In this document: one piece after another, positions 16,384-25,470 of the stretch
Layout of the letters: each line of letters opens with the position of its first letter
Numbering within the stretch: the first letter of the stretch is position 1
DNA from: an uncultured Alistipes sp.
Lineage (GTDB): Bacteria > Bacteroidota > Bacteroidia > Bacteroidales > Rikenellaceae
Direction: 5' to 3'
DNA length: 41,963 bases
Assembly (NCBI GenBank): GCA_937880705.1
Contig: CALGRZ010000113.1
Coordinates: forward strand, 1 to 41,963
Made by a program: the position numbers and the translations under genes
Notes under the pieces: generated by a model
What the model was told of the DNA's origin: nothing
The model's database searches: none
What the model saw: only the letters and a program-made list of their open reading frames with translations

Positions 16384-16406
16384 GGGCCGCCGTTGAGCGG
16401 CGGCCC
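16384..16406 (+). terminator. GC-rich hairpin between the TlpA-like gene and the DUF6029-like gene
   Basis: GGGCCGCCG (16384-16392) and CGGCGGCCC (16398-16406) form a perfect 9-base stem with a TTGAG loop, 27 bases before the next start codon. The T run after it is poor (TTGGTT), so it may act as a partial terminator or mRNA stabiliser. Confidence 0.65.
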
Positions 16407-16433
16407 TTGGTTAAACCGACAAAACCTCAAGGA

Positions 16434-18113
16434 ATGAAGAAATTTTTACTCTTTATCGGTGTCGTTGCCGCCACCATCATCAATGTGGAGAGTGCCAATG
16501 CCCAGGTTCAGGTGGGCAAGGGTCAGCTCTCGGGCTCGCTGGAGAGCAACAACATCTACTATATGGCCGATAAGAAGCTCGACGAGCTGGGTCTTACACA
16601 GCGTCCCGAGCTCCCCTTCGGCTCGCACGACTTCATCAAGTTGGACTATACGCTGGGTCGCTTCTCGGCCGGTATCCAGATTGACGGCTACCTGCCCACG
16701 CTGGATGGCTACGACATCAACACCTACCAGCAGCGCGACAGCAAGCTCACCGGCTTCCTCACCAAGTATGTACAGTGGGAGGATAGCAACTATGGCGTGC
16801 GCCTGGGCGATATCTACGAGCAGTTTGGTAACGGCCTTATCTTCCGTACCTACGAGGATCGTGCTCTGGCCTTCAACAACTCGTTGGCCGGTGCTCGCGC
16901 CTACTACAACTTCAACAACTACGTCTCGCTGAAGGCCGTGGCAGGTATGCCCCGTCTGTACGACGTGCGCTCGAAGAACTGGGTGTGGGGTGCCGACCTG
17001 AGCGTCTCGCTCTCGGATATCATCGGCTGGCAGAACGGCATGCTCAACATCGAGGGTAGCTACGTTGGTCGCCACCAGAAGGATGCCTCGATACTGCCCC
17101 TGGACGGTATCACCGGTGACAACCTCAACATGGTGTCGGGCCGTGTAAACCTCGACGTTGCAGGCTTCTCGCTGCGTGGTGAGTACGCCCAGAAGCTCAA
17201 CCAGGATATCTACAACCCCTATATCGCTGCCAAGAAGGGTAATGTTGTCTACCTCGACCTGGGTTACAACTACAAGCGTTTCTCGGCATCGGCCACCTTC
17301 CGTCGCATGGACAACATGCAGACCAACATCGAGATACGTCCCTCGAGCATCGGCGGTGGTAACGTGCTCAACTACATCCCCTTGCTGACACGTCAGTACA
17401 CCTACATGTTGGCAAACCTCAACCCCTATCGCGGTTGTAGCGCATTCACCGGCAATGAGATCGGTGGTCAGGTAGACCTCTACTACTCGCTGCGTAACCC
17501 CAAGGCACGCACCAAGTATTGGAACTTCCACCTCAACTTCTCGACCTTCAACTCTATCAAGCACTTCGACCCCATGGGCATCGATGAGATCAAGGGCCGC
17601 AATGCGTGGTTTGATATCAACTTCGACGTGGAGCGTCAGTGGAGCAAGAAGCTGAAGACCGTATTCCTCTACTCGCACCAGCGTTGGGATGAGAGCCTCA
17701 ACCACTTTGATGGTCCCGAGGCGGAGTACTGCAACTCGGACATCTTTGTTGTCGACCTCACCTACAAGTTCAATAAGAAGCACTCGTTGAGAGTTGAGGC
17801 ACAGTGGCTCACCTCTAACGACTATGAGGGTGACTGGGTGGCTGCGCTTGTCGAGTACAACATCGCCCCCATGTTCAGCGTCTATGTCAGCGACATGTGG
17901 AACTGCGAGAGTACCGATCAGAACTTCAGCTATATCACCGACCAGAGCGAGCTGCTGCACTACTACCAGGTGGGTGCCAGCTTCACCTACAGCCGCTACC
18001 GCGCACAGATCTCTTACGGTCGTAACCGCGCAGGTTATGTATGCTCGGGTGGTGTATGCCGCTACCAGCCCGCCTACACAGGTATCAACCTGTCGCTTAC
18101 AGCATCTTTCTAA
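16434..18113 (+). CDS. DUF6029-like outer-membrane beta-barrel protein
   Basis: About 559 residues from the ATG at 16434, which starts a signal peptide (MKKFLLFIGVVAATIINVES ending at ANA). The protein resembles the Bacteroidetes family I know as DUF6029: GQLSGSLESNNIYYMADKK, the plug-like VRLGDIYEQFGNGLIFRTYE, and many aromatic-ended strands (VYLDLGYNYKRFSASATFRR, YWNFHLNFSTFN, LHYYQVGASFTYSRYRAQIS), closing with GINLSLTASF, a terminal-Phe BAM signal. It lies between a TlpA-like thioredoxin and Omp28 lipoproteins, a grouping I believe recurs in Bacteroidales. Transport or structural function is unknown. An earlier in-frame start at 16407 is less likely because it lies before the signal peptide. 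Confidence 0.82.
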   Translation: MKKFLLFIGVVAATIINVESANAQVQVGKGQLSGSLESNNIYYMADKKLDELGLTQRPELPFGSHDFIKLDYTLGRFSAGIQIDGYLPTLDGYDINTYQQRDSKLTGFLTKYVQWEDSNYGVRLGDIYEQFGNGLIFRTYEDRALAFNNSLAGARAYYNFNNYVSLKAVAGMPRLYDVRSKNWVWGADLSVSLSDIIGWQNGMLNIEGSYVGRHQKDASILPLDGITGDNLNMVSGRVNLDVAGFSLRGEYAQKLNQDIYNPYIAAKKGNVVYLDLGYNYKRFSASATFRRMDNMQTNIEIRPSSIGGGNVLNYIPLLTRQYTYMLANLNPYRGCSAFTGNEIGGQVDLYYSLRNPKARTKYWNFHLNFSTFNSIKHFDPMGIDEIKGRNAWFDINFDVERQWSKKLKTVFLYSHQRWDESLNHFDGPEAEYCNSDIFVVDLTYKFNKKHSLRVEAQWLTSNDYEGDWVAALVEYNIAPMFSVYVSDMWNCESTDQNFSYITDQSELLHYYQVGASFTYSRYRAQISYGRNRAGYVCSGGVCRYQPAYTGINLSLTASF

Positions 18114-18169
18114 ACCGAGTTAATGAGAAGATAGTATAAACGATAAACTTAAAAAAAACTAACACTACT

Positions 18170-19276
18170 ATGAAAATCACAAAGTTCCTGGCACTGCTCT
18201 GTGCCGCATCTATGTTCGCCGTAGGCTGTGATAAGACTCCCGACGAGCCCGATGGCCCCAAGCCTACCGGTGATATCGTTCTCACCGCTACACCCGCTAC
18301 GGGCGAGGTAGGCCAGCCTATCACCTTCACCGTTACCTCTAATGGTGTTGATGTTACCGAGAGCTCGGAGATCTTCAACAGCAAGACCTACGACAAGGTA
18401 GAGAACCCCTTCACCCCCACCATCGATGGTGAGTACTCGTTCTACGCAGTAAATGGTGCTGCCGTATCACCCGTATGCAAGGTACTGGTTACCGCCGAGG
18501 TTCCCGAGCTTGCAGAGGATACCGACAAGGCAAACACCGCATTCAAGCACCGTATTCTTATCGTTGACCACACCGGTACAAATTGTGGCTGGTGCCCCTA
18601 CGTTATGGATGCTCTTCACCAGCTGGGCGAGGGCGATTATGGCGATCGCTTCCACGAGGCTATGGCCCACACCTTCAACTCATCTGACCCCTCATACTCG
18701 GCAGGTGCTATGCAGGTATCTAACGCTATCAAGCGTGGCTCGGGCTACCCCGATACCAACGTAAACTTCTACACCGGCGTTAATGGTCTTGGTGCAGATG
18801 TAACAGGTTGGATCAGCACATTCAAGAACCAGATCGACAAGGTATGGCAGGCCGAGGGTGCCAATGCCGGTATCAGCATCGCTACCGTTGAGACCTCTGA
18901 CTCGGTACTTGTTAACCTCGAGGTTAAGGCTGCCAAGGAGGATGACTACCGCGTAGCTTGCTGGTTGCTCGAGGATAACGTATATGGCAAGCAGGCAAGT
19001 GCTTACGAGACCTGGCAGAACACCCACAACAACGGTATCCGCAACATCACCGGCGTACGCAACAATGCCGACATCTCGGGTGATGACCTGGGTGTTATCG
19101 CAAAGGGTGCTACTGCACAGAAGGTTGTCAACATCCCCATCATCTCAACAAAGTGGGTACGCGAGAACCTGAAGGTTCTGGTTATCGTGACTGCCAAGAA
19201 CAGCAGCGGCAAGTATGACGTTGTCAACACCGCCGTATGCCCCATCAACGAGAAGGTTGGTTACGACTACCTCTAA
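18170..19276 (+). CDS. Omp28-related lipoprotein with thioredoxin-like CxxC (copy 1)
   Basis: 368 residues; lipoprotein signal MKITKFLALLCAASMFAVGC (Cys20), then an Ig-like domain (about 30-115: LTATPATGEVGQPITFTVTS). The main domain has HRILIVDHTGTNCGWCPYVM with CGWC, the Omp28 hallmark redox-like motif, then AMAHTFNSSDPSYSAGAMQV and a C-terminal beta domain (YRVACWLLEDNVYGKQAS, LKVLVIVTAKNSSGKYDV). Omp28-type proteins were described in Porphyromonas as outer-membrane antigens; a disulfide role is plausible. It has a paralogue directly downstream and a TlpA-like gene two genes upstream. AAACGATAAAC (18138-18148) precedes the start, as it does for the TlpA-like gene. Confidence 0.87.
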   Translation: MKITKFLALLCAASMFAVGCDKTPDEPDGPKPTGDIVLTATPATGEVGQPITFTVTSNGVDVTESSEIFNSKTYDKVENPFTPTIDGEYSFYAVNGAAVSPVCKVLVTAEVPELAEDTDKANTAFKHRILIVDHTGTNCGWCPYVMDALHQLGEGDYGDRFHEAMAHTFNSSDPSYSAGAMQVSNAIKRGSGYPDTNVNFYTGVNGLGADVTGWISTFKNQIDKVWQAEGANAGISIATVETSDSVLVNLEVKAAKEDDYRVACWLLEDNVYGKQASAYETWQNTHNNGIRNITGVRNNADISGDDLGVIAKGATAQKVVNIPIISTKWVRENLKVLVIVTAKNSSGKYDVVNTAVCPINEKVGYDYL

Positions 19277-19288
19277 TGGTATAACACT

Positions 19289-19343
19289 GACGTGTCGGAC
19301 ATGGAGCCCAATCACCGGGCTTCATGTTTAGCACGTCTTTTTT
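19289..19343 (+). terminator. terminator between the two Omp28 paralogues
   Basis: Outer arms GACGTG (19289-19294) and CACGTC (19332-19337) enclose an inner stem CATGGAGCCC (19300-19309) / GGGCTTCATG (19317-19326), followed by TTTTTT (19338-19343). The next gene starts only 13 bases later. Confidence 0.82.
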
Positions 19344-19356
19344 AATTAAAAGGACT

Positions 19357-20436
19357 ATGAAGATCACAAAGTTTTTTACATTTATCGCCGCCATCGCGGC
19401 CTTTGCCGTAGCTTGCGACAGCGGTGAGAACCAGAAGAACCCCGAGCCTGATACCAATCTGCTCACCATCGAGGCCGAGGAGCCTACCGTGCGCATTGAT
19501 CAGCAGCTCGGCTTCACGGTTAAGTTCAACGGCGAGGATGTAACCTCGGAGGCTACAATCTATAACCTCGCCGACAATAGCGTGGTGGAGAACCCCTTCA
19601 CTGCACCCTCGGAGGTGTGCGAGTTCCAGTTCTACGCCACCTACGGCTTCTATGAGTCGGAGCCCATCACCGTGGAGGTAGTTACAGGTACCGACTTCAA
19701 CCACCGCATACTGCTCGTTGACCACACAGGTACCGGTTGCCCCAACTGCCCCTTCATGATGAACATGCTCAAGGCTCTGTCGGAGACCAACTACCATAAG
19801 CGTTACAACGAGGCTATCGAGCACTCATTCAACAGTAGCGACCCCGCCTCATCGGATGATGCCTACACGCTCTTCTACTACTACAAGAAGATCGGTGTTA
19901 CGGGCTACCCCAACCTCACCTACAACTTCAACCACGACGTGGTAACGGGCGGTAACCCCGTGACCAAGACCGGTGTGGGCTGGCTCAAGACCGAGATCGA
20001 CAAGCTGTGGAAGCCCGCTGCCGACGCAGGTATCAAGGCCTCGTCGAAGTTCGAGGGCAACAACGTCGTTGTAGACGTCGAGGTTACCTCGAAGGTTGAG
20101 CAGAACTACCACATTACCGCATGGTTGCTCGAGGACAACATCTATGCCCGTCAGAGCAATGCCAAGGAGGAGTGGCATAACACCCACAACAACGCCGTGC
20201 GTCGCATCAGCGCAGGTGACCAGAACGACCTCTCGGGTGAGGACATGGGCACCATCGCCGTAGATGGCATCGGCACGAAGCAGATCTCGATCGCGGTAGA
20301 CTCTAACTGGAACCGTGACAACCTCAAGGTGTTGATCATCATCTCGGCACCCAGCAGCGCGCATGGTGGCAAGTATGAGGTGGTGAACACCGCCGTATGC
20401 CCCGCCAACGGCTCGATAGACTACGAGTACCGATAG
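19357..20436 (+). CDS. Omp28-related lipoprotein with thioredoxin-like CxxC (copy 2)
   Basis: 359 residues from ATG 19357 (MKITKFFTFIAAIAAFAVAC, Cys20 as lipid site). Same plan as the upstream paralogue: Ig-like domain (LLTIEAEEPTVRIDQQLGF), then HRILLVDHTGTGCPNCPFMM with CPNC replacing CGWC, AIEHSFNSSDPASSDDAYTL, and the beta domain (ITAWLLEDNIYARQSNAKEE, LKVLIIISAPSSAHGGKYEV). The change in the residues between the two cysteines would alter redox potential if the site is active. An intrinsic terminator separates the copies, so expression of this one probably depends on readthrough or a separate promoter. It ends before a long bidirectional hairpin. Confidence 0.87.
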   Translation: MKITKFFTFIAAIAAFAVACDSGENQKNPEPDTNLLTIEAEEPTVRIDQQLGFTVKFNGEDVTSEATIYNLADNSVVENPFTAPSEVCEFQFYATYGFYESEPITVEVVTGTDFNHRILLVDHTGTGCPNCPFMMNMLKALSETNYHKRYNEAIEHSFNSSDPASSDDAYTLFYYYKKIGVTGYPNLTYNFNHDVVTGGNPVTKTGVGWLKTEIDKLWKPAADAGIKASSKFEGNNVVVDVEVTSKVEQNYHITAWLLEDNIYARQSNAKEEWHNTHNNAVRRISAGDQNDLSGEDMGTIAVDGIGTKQISIAVDSNWNRDNLKVLIIISAPSSAHGGKYEVVNTAVCPANGSIDYEYR

Positions 20437-20441
20437 GCGAC

Positions 20442-20500
20442 ATACCTATACAAAAATATGAGCAGCCCCAGTGGAGCTGCTCATATTTTTATATAGGTAT
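20442..20500. terminator. long bidirectional terminator between convergent operons
   Basis: AAAAATATGAGCAGC (20452-20466) pairs perfectly with GCTGCTCATATTTTT (20476-20490) around a 9-base loop, and ATACCTATA (20442-20450) with TATAGGTAT (20492-20500) extends the stem after one mismatch. It serves both the Omp28 transcript (plus) and the ior operon (minus). Confidence 0.9.
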
Positions 20501-20507
20501 CCGCCCT

Positions 20508-21812
20508 TTAGATCTTTGCTCTTAAGAAGCCGATACCGAAACGCTGCACGGCAGCACGCTCCAGATCCTCCCTCACCGACGGATCGGCAATCGAGATAAG
20601 CAGCTTGGCACGCTCGGCCAGCGACTTGTTACGCAGGTAGACGATACCGTGCTCGGTAACGATATACTGCGCCTGGAAGCGGGTGGTGACAACACCGGCA
20701 CCCTTGGTCAGCGTAGGCACAATCTTCGAGATGCCCTTATTGGTAATCGAGGGCAGGGCGATGAAGCACTTACCACCCTCGGAGAGTGCACCACCATACA
20801 TAAAGTCGTGCTGACCACCTACACCCGAGAAGATGCGCTCACCGATACTATCGGCACATATCTGACCCGTGAGGTCGACCTCCAGAGCAGAGTTGATGGC
20901 CATAACACGGGGGTTCTGGCGTATGTTCTGCGGGTCGTTGGTCCAGGCAACATCGCGGATGACAACATCGCGGTTGTTGTGGAGGTAGTCGTAGAGACGC
21001 TGGCTACCCAGACAGAGGCAGGCAACCGACTGACCGGGGTAGATCTTCTTCAACGAGTTGTCGATGATACCCTTCTCGATAAGAGGCACCACGCCATCGG
21101 TCATAGCCTCGGTGTGCAGACCCAGATGCTTGTGATCCTTCAGTGCATCGAGCACAGCGTTAGGCACACCGCCCACGCCAATCTGCATCGTAGCACCATC
21201 GGGAATCTCGGCAGCGATAAAGTTACCTATGGCACGCTCAACATCGTTCGGAATGACCGTGGGCACCTCCACCAGAGGCTCGTCGCCACGCACCAGCGCA
21301 GCAATCTTCGAGACGTGGATCACCGGATCACCAAACGTGCGAGGCATATACTTATTTACCTGCGCGATGATGGTCTTTGAGCACTCGGCAGCCGAGAAGG
21401 CGAGGTCGGCCGAGACACCATACGAGCAGTAGCCCTCCTCGTCAGGCTCCGACACGTTGAGCAGTGTCACATCCAAGGGCACCTGGCCCGAGCGGAAGAG
21501 GAAGGGTATCTCGCCAAGGAAGGCAGGGATGGTCTGTGCCACACCCTCCTTGATCGCGTTACGCAGGTTGTTGGCCACGAAGAAGCTCAACGGCTCGAAA
21601 GAGTCGCGTAGCTCGGCCTTGGCATAGGGAGCATCGAAGCGGCCGATGGCAAAGGCCGAGTAGACCTTCACATCGCGCAGCTCCGGCGCGCGGTCGGTCA
21701 TAGCCTGCACCAGCACCTCGGGAATAGAGGTAGAGCCCTGGATAAAGACCGAGTCGCCCGACTTAATAAGTTTGACGGCTTCCGCCGCACTGACAAAATT
21801 CATATACTTCAC
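20508..21812 (-). CDS. acetyl-CoA hydrolase/transferase family CoA-transferase
   Basis: 434 residues, cytoplasmic. Class I CoA-transferase of the 4-hydroxybutyrate/butyryl-CoA:acetate type. N-terminal SGDSVFIQGSTSIPEVLVQA, then LLNVSEPDEEGYCSYGVSAD, MQIGVGGVPNAVLDALKDH, the segment HTEAMTDGVVPLIEKG with the likely catalytic Glu (Glu235) that carries the CoA thioester, INSALEVDLTGQICADSIGE, and GVGGQHDFMYGGALSEGG. Last gene of the minus-strand operon iorA-iorB-aminotransferase-CoA-transferase, where it could exchange CoA between an aryl-acetyl-CoA and acetate, saving the thioester energy; that substrate is inferred from context. A hairpin separates it from the aminotransferase gene. Confidence 0.88.
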   Translation of the reverse strand: MKYMNFVSAAEAVKLIKSGDSVFIQGSTSIPEVLVQAMTDRAPELRDVKVYSAFAIGRFDAPYAKAELRDSFEPLSFFVANNLRNAIKEGVAQTIPAFLGEIPFLFRSGQVPLDVTLLNVSEPDEEGYCSYGVSADLAFSAAECSKTIIAQVNKYMPRTFGDPVIHVSKIAALVRGDEPLVEVPTVIPNDVERAIGNFIAAEIPDGATMQIGVGGVPNAVLDALKDHKHLGLHTEAMTDGVVPLIEKGIIDNSLKKIYPGQSVACLCLGSQRLYDYLHNNRDVVIRDVAWTNDPQNIRQNPRVMAINSALEVDLTGQICADSIGERIFSGVGGQHDFMYGGALSEGGKCFIALPSITNKGISKIVPTLTKGAGVVTTRFQAQYIVTEHGIVYLRNKSLAERAKLLISIADPSVREDLERAAVQRFGIGFLRAKI

Positions 21813-21822
21813 TATTTTTAAG

Positions 21823-21852
21823 AAGGGGCAGTCCCAAGCGGGGCGGCCCCTT
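21823..21852 (-). other. stem-loop between aminotransferase and CoA-transferase genes
   Basis: AAGGGGC (21823-21829) pairs with GCCCCTT (21846-21852), with an inner GTCCC/GGGGC stem and a 4-base loop. There is no T run on the minus strand, so it is more likely an intercistronic stability or processing element than a terminator. Confidence 0.5.
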
Positions 21853-21905
21853 ATTGTTTTAGAATGTGCGAAGATTAGCGTAGCCCGAAGGTACGACCCC
21901 CGCGA

Positions 21906-23222
21906 TTAGTAATCCTGGCTGAAGAGGCGCAGACGCTTGTCCAACTCATCGTACTGGTAGTCCGAGATCATCGACACGCAGCCACGCAGACCCTCGCGGG
22001 TGCTACCCGTAGGCGCGAGTGTGATGGCCGAGATACCGTAGTAGATGAGCTTGTTGATAAGCTGCTCGCCGGTCATATCCTTATAGCCAAACGTGAAGAA
22101 GAAGCCATCGCTGACCTCCTGGTCACAATCCTTATCGTAGACGATGTGAAAGCCATTCTTGACCATGATCTCCTTGACGCGCTGGGCACGACGTGCATAC
22201 TCGCGGGTGTGACCAACGTAGTCCAGACGACCATCCGACGCCGCACGGAACATGGCAGCCAACGCATACTGTGCCGAGTGAGGTACGCCCGACGACAGAA
22301 CGTAGAGGATGTTGAAGATGAAGTTGCGACGGAACTGACCATCGTTACCATACTTCTCGGCAAAGCCCTCATAGCAACGGTCGGCGAGTGCGGGGTTCAT
22401 AGCCACAACAGCGATACGCTGACCGGCATACGAGAACATCTTCGAGCCCGAGAGCAGGTGGATGCAGTTGTCGGTGTAGCGCGCTACCGAGGGCTGATAG
22501 GGGGGCTCAAAGGGCCTCGAGCGATCCTCTCTAAAGTCCATGTTGAGGTATGCCAGATCCTCGACAACGATAACGTCATACTTGGTAGCCAGACGGCCGA
22601 TGATCTCCAACTCCTCATCGTTAAGACACATCCATGTCGGGTTGTTGGGGTTCGAGTAGATCATACCGCTGATTCTTCCCGACGAGAGTATCTCCTCGAG
22701 CTTCTCCTCGAGACGCTTGCCACGGTAGTCGATAACGTCGAACGACTCGTAGCGCACACCCTGAACCTTGCACTGTGCCTTCTGCACAGGGAAGCCGGGG
22801 TCGATGAAGAGGATGGTGTCACGATCCTTACGCATCTGCGTCAGGGCCATGAACGTAGCAAAAGCACCCTGCATAGAGCCCACCGTAGGCACGAAGCATA
22901 CGGGGGGAATATCGAGGTTGATGAAGGCCTTGACAAAGCGCGATGCCTCCTTGGTCAGGGGCTCGATACCGGTGATAAGGGGGTACTTCGAGCCTACACC
23001 GGCCAGCAGAGCCTCGTGCTCGGCCTCGATACCTATCTGCTCGGCGGGAAGGCCGGGCTCGCCAATCTCCATGCGGATATACTCCACACCCGTCTTGGCC
23101 TCGATGTCCTTAACGACACTCACAAACTGACGGATAGAGGCTGCACCCAGCTCCTTGGCATTGCGCAGACCGTTGGCGATACAGATATTATCGACGGTTT
23201 GTTTATCTAATGGACGATCCAT
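21906..23222 (-). CDS. class I/II PLP aminotransferase (ior operon)
   Basis: 438 residues; fold-type I PLP enzyme. Motifs: MEIGEPGLPAEQIGIEAE, VCFVPTVGSMQGAFATFM (cofactor phosphate loop), ISGMIYSNPNNPTWMCLNDE (the NPNNPTW segment binding PLP), VVEDLAYLNMDFR, and the PLP lysine in LLSGSKMFSYAGQRIAVVAM (about residue 260). Substrate Arg region is TGSTREGLRGCVSM. It starts 3 bases after iorB. Together they suggest transamination of aromatic amino acids to aryl-pyruvates that the ior enzyme then oxidises; substrate preference is inferred from the operon. Confidence 0.88.
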   Translation of the reverse strand: MDRPLDKQTVDNICIANGLRNAKELGAASIRQFVSVVKDIEAKTGVEYIRMEIGEPGLPAEQIGIEAEHEALLAGVGSKYPLITGIEPLTKEASRFVKAFINLDIPPVCFVPTVGSMQGAFATFMALTQMRKDRDTILFIDPGFPVQKAQCKVQGVRYESFDVIDYRGKRLEEKLEEILSSGRISGMIYSNPNNPTWMCLNDEELEIIGRLATKYDVIVVEDLAYLNMDFREDRSRPFEPPYQPSVARYTDNCIHLLSGSKMFSYAGQRIAVVAMNPALADRCYEGFAEKYGNDGQFRRNFIFNILYVLSSGVPHSAQYALAAMFRAASDGRLDYVGHTREYARRAQRVKEIMVKNGFHIVYDKDCDQEVSDGFFFTFGYKDMTGEQLINKLIYYGISAITLAPTGSTREGLRGCVSMISDYQYDELDKRLRLFSQDY

Positions 23223-23225
23223 ACA

Positions 23226-23807
23226 CTACTTCTTGATTGAGTTTTCATAACCGGCACGCACGGCAGCGAGGTTCTTCTCGATAACCTCCTCACCCTTACG
23301 CGCGAAGATACGGCGGATACCTGCCTCGATCTTCTCGAACTCGATGTCGAGCATCGGAATAGCGGCACCCAGCAACACCATATTAGCAGCCTGAAGAGGT
23401 GCACCGGCACCCTTGGCCAGCTCCTCAACATTCAGAGCCACGCAGTGGGGCAGAGCCTTGAGGTGAGCCGCCAAAGTCTCCTCATCGGGGTAGTTGGGGA
23501 TGTTGACAAAGGGCACGTTTGAGGTTACCACCCAGCCATCCTTCTTCAGATATGAGAGGTAACGCAGTGCCTCCATAGGCTCCAACGAGATGATGATGTC
23601 GGCACCACCCTTGGCAATAAGATCCGAGGCGATGGGCTCGGTAGAGAGGCGCAGATTACTCTGCACGTCACCACCACGCTGGCTCATGCCGTGAACCTCG
23701 GCCTGCTTGATGTTCCAACCCTCGGCCATGGCAGCCTCGCCAATGACCGTGGCAATCGACAGAATACCCTGTCCGCCGACGCCTGCCAAAATAATATCTT
23801 TCTTCAT
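23226..23807 (-). CDS. iorB: indolepyruvate oxidoreductase, beta subunit
   Basis: 193 residues. Gamma-domain fold of 2-oxoacid:ferredoxin oxidoreductases: KDIILAGVGGQGILSIATVI, QAEVHGMSQRGGDVQSNLRL (family signature), GGADIIISLEPMEALRYLSY and NMVLLGAAIPMLDIE. With IorA it converts aryl-pyruvates plus CoA to aryl-acetyl-CoA, CO2 and reduced ferredoxin in the cytoplasm. It follows iorA with 13 bases between and precedes the aminotransferase by 3 bases, so one operon. Confidence 0.95.
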   Translation of the reverse strand: MKKDIILAGVGGQGILSIATVIGEAAMAEGWNIKQAEVHGMSQRGGDVQSNLRLSTEPIASDLIAKGGADIIISLEPMEALRYLSYLKKDGWVVTSNVPFVNIPNYPDEETLAAHLKALPHCVALNVEELAKGAGAPLQAANMVLLGAAIPMLDIEFEKIEAGIRRIFARKGEEVIEKNLAAVRAGYENSIKK

Positions 23808-23820
23808 TGTCTAATGCTTA

Positions 23821-25440
23821 TTATTTGTTAGCTGCTGCGGCCTTGGCCTTTGCATGACGCTTGGCGGTCTGGATACACTCTCTGCGAGGTATAACCACCG
23901 ATACACCGTTGTACTCGATCTCGTCGCGGAGAGTCTGCTTGATCTCCTCCATATTCTTGGGCAGAGGCACAACTACACGAACATGGTCGGGGTGAACACC
24001 CAAACCGCGGCAGATATCCTCGATCTTACCCGTACCTGCCGAGTCCTGACCACCGGTCATACCCGTAGTGAGGTTATCCGAGATAACGATTACCACGTTA
24101 GCCTTCGAGTTCACGCAGTCCAGAAGACCCGTCATACCCGAGTGGGTGAAGGTAGAGTCACCGATAACTGCAAATGCGGGGAACTGACCGGCATCCGAAG
24201 CACCCTTGGCCATGGTGATCGAAGCACCCATCTCTACGCAGGCATGCAGAGCCTGGAAGGGGGGCAGAGCACCCAGCGTGTAGCAGCCGATATCACCGAA
24301 GATGCGGGGATTCTCATACTCGGCAGCGACCTCGTTCAGGGCCTTATACATGTCGCGGTGGCCGCAACCCTGGCACAAGGCGGGAGGACGAGCTACGACG
24401 ATGTCGTCAGCCTCGAGGTTCTCCAGCGGAGCAAGACCGAGCGACAGACGCACGCTGTCGGGCGTAAGCTCACCTACGCGGGGCAGGTCGCCTGTAAGAC
24501 GGCCCTTGACCTCAACCGTCGAGGGCACGATGGCGCGTACCATCTCCTCAACAACGGGCTGACCCTCCTCCATAACGAGGATCTCCTTGGCACCATCCTC
24601 AACCATCTGGTTGATAAGAGCCACGGGCAGAGGATACTGCGATACCTTGAGCACACTGCGATCGGTGCCCTCGGCGCAGTTCTCCATGAAGTAGTTGTAG
24701 GCGATACCCGATGCGATAACACCGCGCTCGGGGCATGTACCCCTCTTGTAAGAGTTGTACTTCGACTCAACAGATGCCTTCTGGAGGTCATCCTGCTGTG
24801 CCAGCAACTCTACATAACGCTTCTTTGCGAAGGCGGGCAGCAGAATCCAACGACGCACCTCCTCGGGGCGTTTGATATCGTTCTGCTTGCGAGGCTCGTC
24901 GGTGATGTTAACCACGGCACGCGAGTGAGCCATGCGGGTGGTTACACGCATCAACACGGGGAGCTTGACAGCCTCCGACAGCTCGAAGGCGGCACGAGTC
25001 ATCTCGTAGGCCTCCTGCTGTGATGAGGGCTCGAAGATGGGCAGCAACGCGAACTTACCGTAGAAGCGCGAGTCCTGCTCGTTCTGTGATGAGTGCATCG
25101 AGGGGTCATCGGCAGCCACAACAACCAAACCGCCGTTAACACCGGTCATAGCCGAGTTAACAAAGGGGTCGGCAGCCACGTTCATACCAACGTGCTTCAT
25201 ACATACCAGGGCGCGCTTGCCCATGTACGACATACCAAGAGCACCCTCCATAGCGGTCTTCTCGTTGGTTGCCCAGCGGCAGAAGATAGGGCTCTGGTTC
25301 TCGCCGCGCTTCTCCTCGCGCAGCTGAATAAACTCTGTGATTTCGGTAGACGGAGTACCGGGGTAGGCGTAGACTCCCGACAGACCAGAATCAATGGCGG
25401 CCTGTGCGATAGCCTCGTCACCGAGAAGTAGTTTTCTCAT
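23821..25440 (-). CDS. iorA: indolepyruvate oxidoreductase, alpha subunit (no ferredoxin domain)
   Basis: 539 residues. N-terminal pyrimidine-binding domain (MRKLLLGDEAIAQAAIDSGL, YAYPGTPSTEITEF, VCMKHVGMNVAADPF, AADDPSMHSSQNEQDSRFYG) and C-terminal TPP domain: CQGCGHRDMYKALNEVA (ALCQGCGHR motif), FGDIGCYTLGALPPF, IGDSTFTHSGMTGLLD, IVISDNLTTGMTGGQDSAG with the GDS...N TPP/Mg motif. It stops at VVIPRRECIQTAKRHAKAK; the C-terminal 2x[4Fe-4S] ferredoxin domain of archaeal IorA is absent, so electrons must leave via another ferredoxin. Promoter is just upstream. The enzyme oxidises aryl-pyruvates from aromatic amino acid transamination. Confidence 0.95.
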   Translation of the reverse strand: MRKLLLGDEAIAQAAIDSGLSGVYAYPGTPSTEITEFIQLREEKRGENQSPIFCRWATNEKTAMEGALGMSYMGKRALVCMKHVGMNVAADPFVNSAMTGVNGGLVVVAADDPSMHSSQNEQDSRFYGKFALLPIFEPSSQQEAYEMTRAAFELSEAVKLPVLMRVTTRMAHSRAVVNITDEPRKQNDIKRPEEVRRWILLPAFAKKRYVELLAQQDDLQKASVESKYNSYKRGTCPERGVIASGIAYNYFMENCAEGTDRSVLKVSQYPLPVALINQMVEDGAKEILVMEEGQPVVEEMVRAIVPSTVEVKGRLTGDLPRVGELTPDSVRLSLGLAPLENLEADDIVVARPPALCQGCGHRDMYKALNEVAAEYENPRIFGDIGCYTLGALPPFQALHACVEMGASITMAKGASDAGQFPAFAVIGDSTFTHSGMTGLLDCVNSKANVVIVISDNLTTGMTGGQDSAGTGKIEDICRGLGVHPDHVRVVVPLPKNMEEIKQTLRDEIEYNGVSVVIPRRECIQTAKRHAKAKAAAANK

Positions 25441-25470
25441 ATAGTTTACGTTTTAGGTTTGTCTAATTGC

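Noticed and set aside
16446..17960. 504-codon minus-strand open frame opposite the DUF6029-like gene
   Set aside because: Antisense shadow; Val/His-rich, no recognisable motif, while the plus strand has a signal peptide and barrel pattern.
23854..25023. 389-codon plus-strand open frame opposite iorA
   Set aside because: Antisense shadow; iorA motifs are clear on the minus strand.
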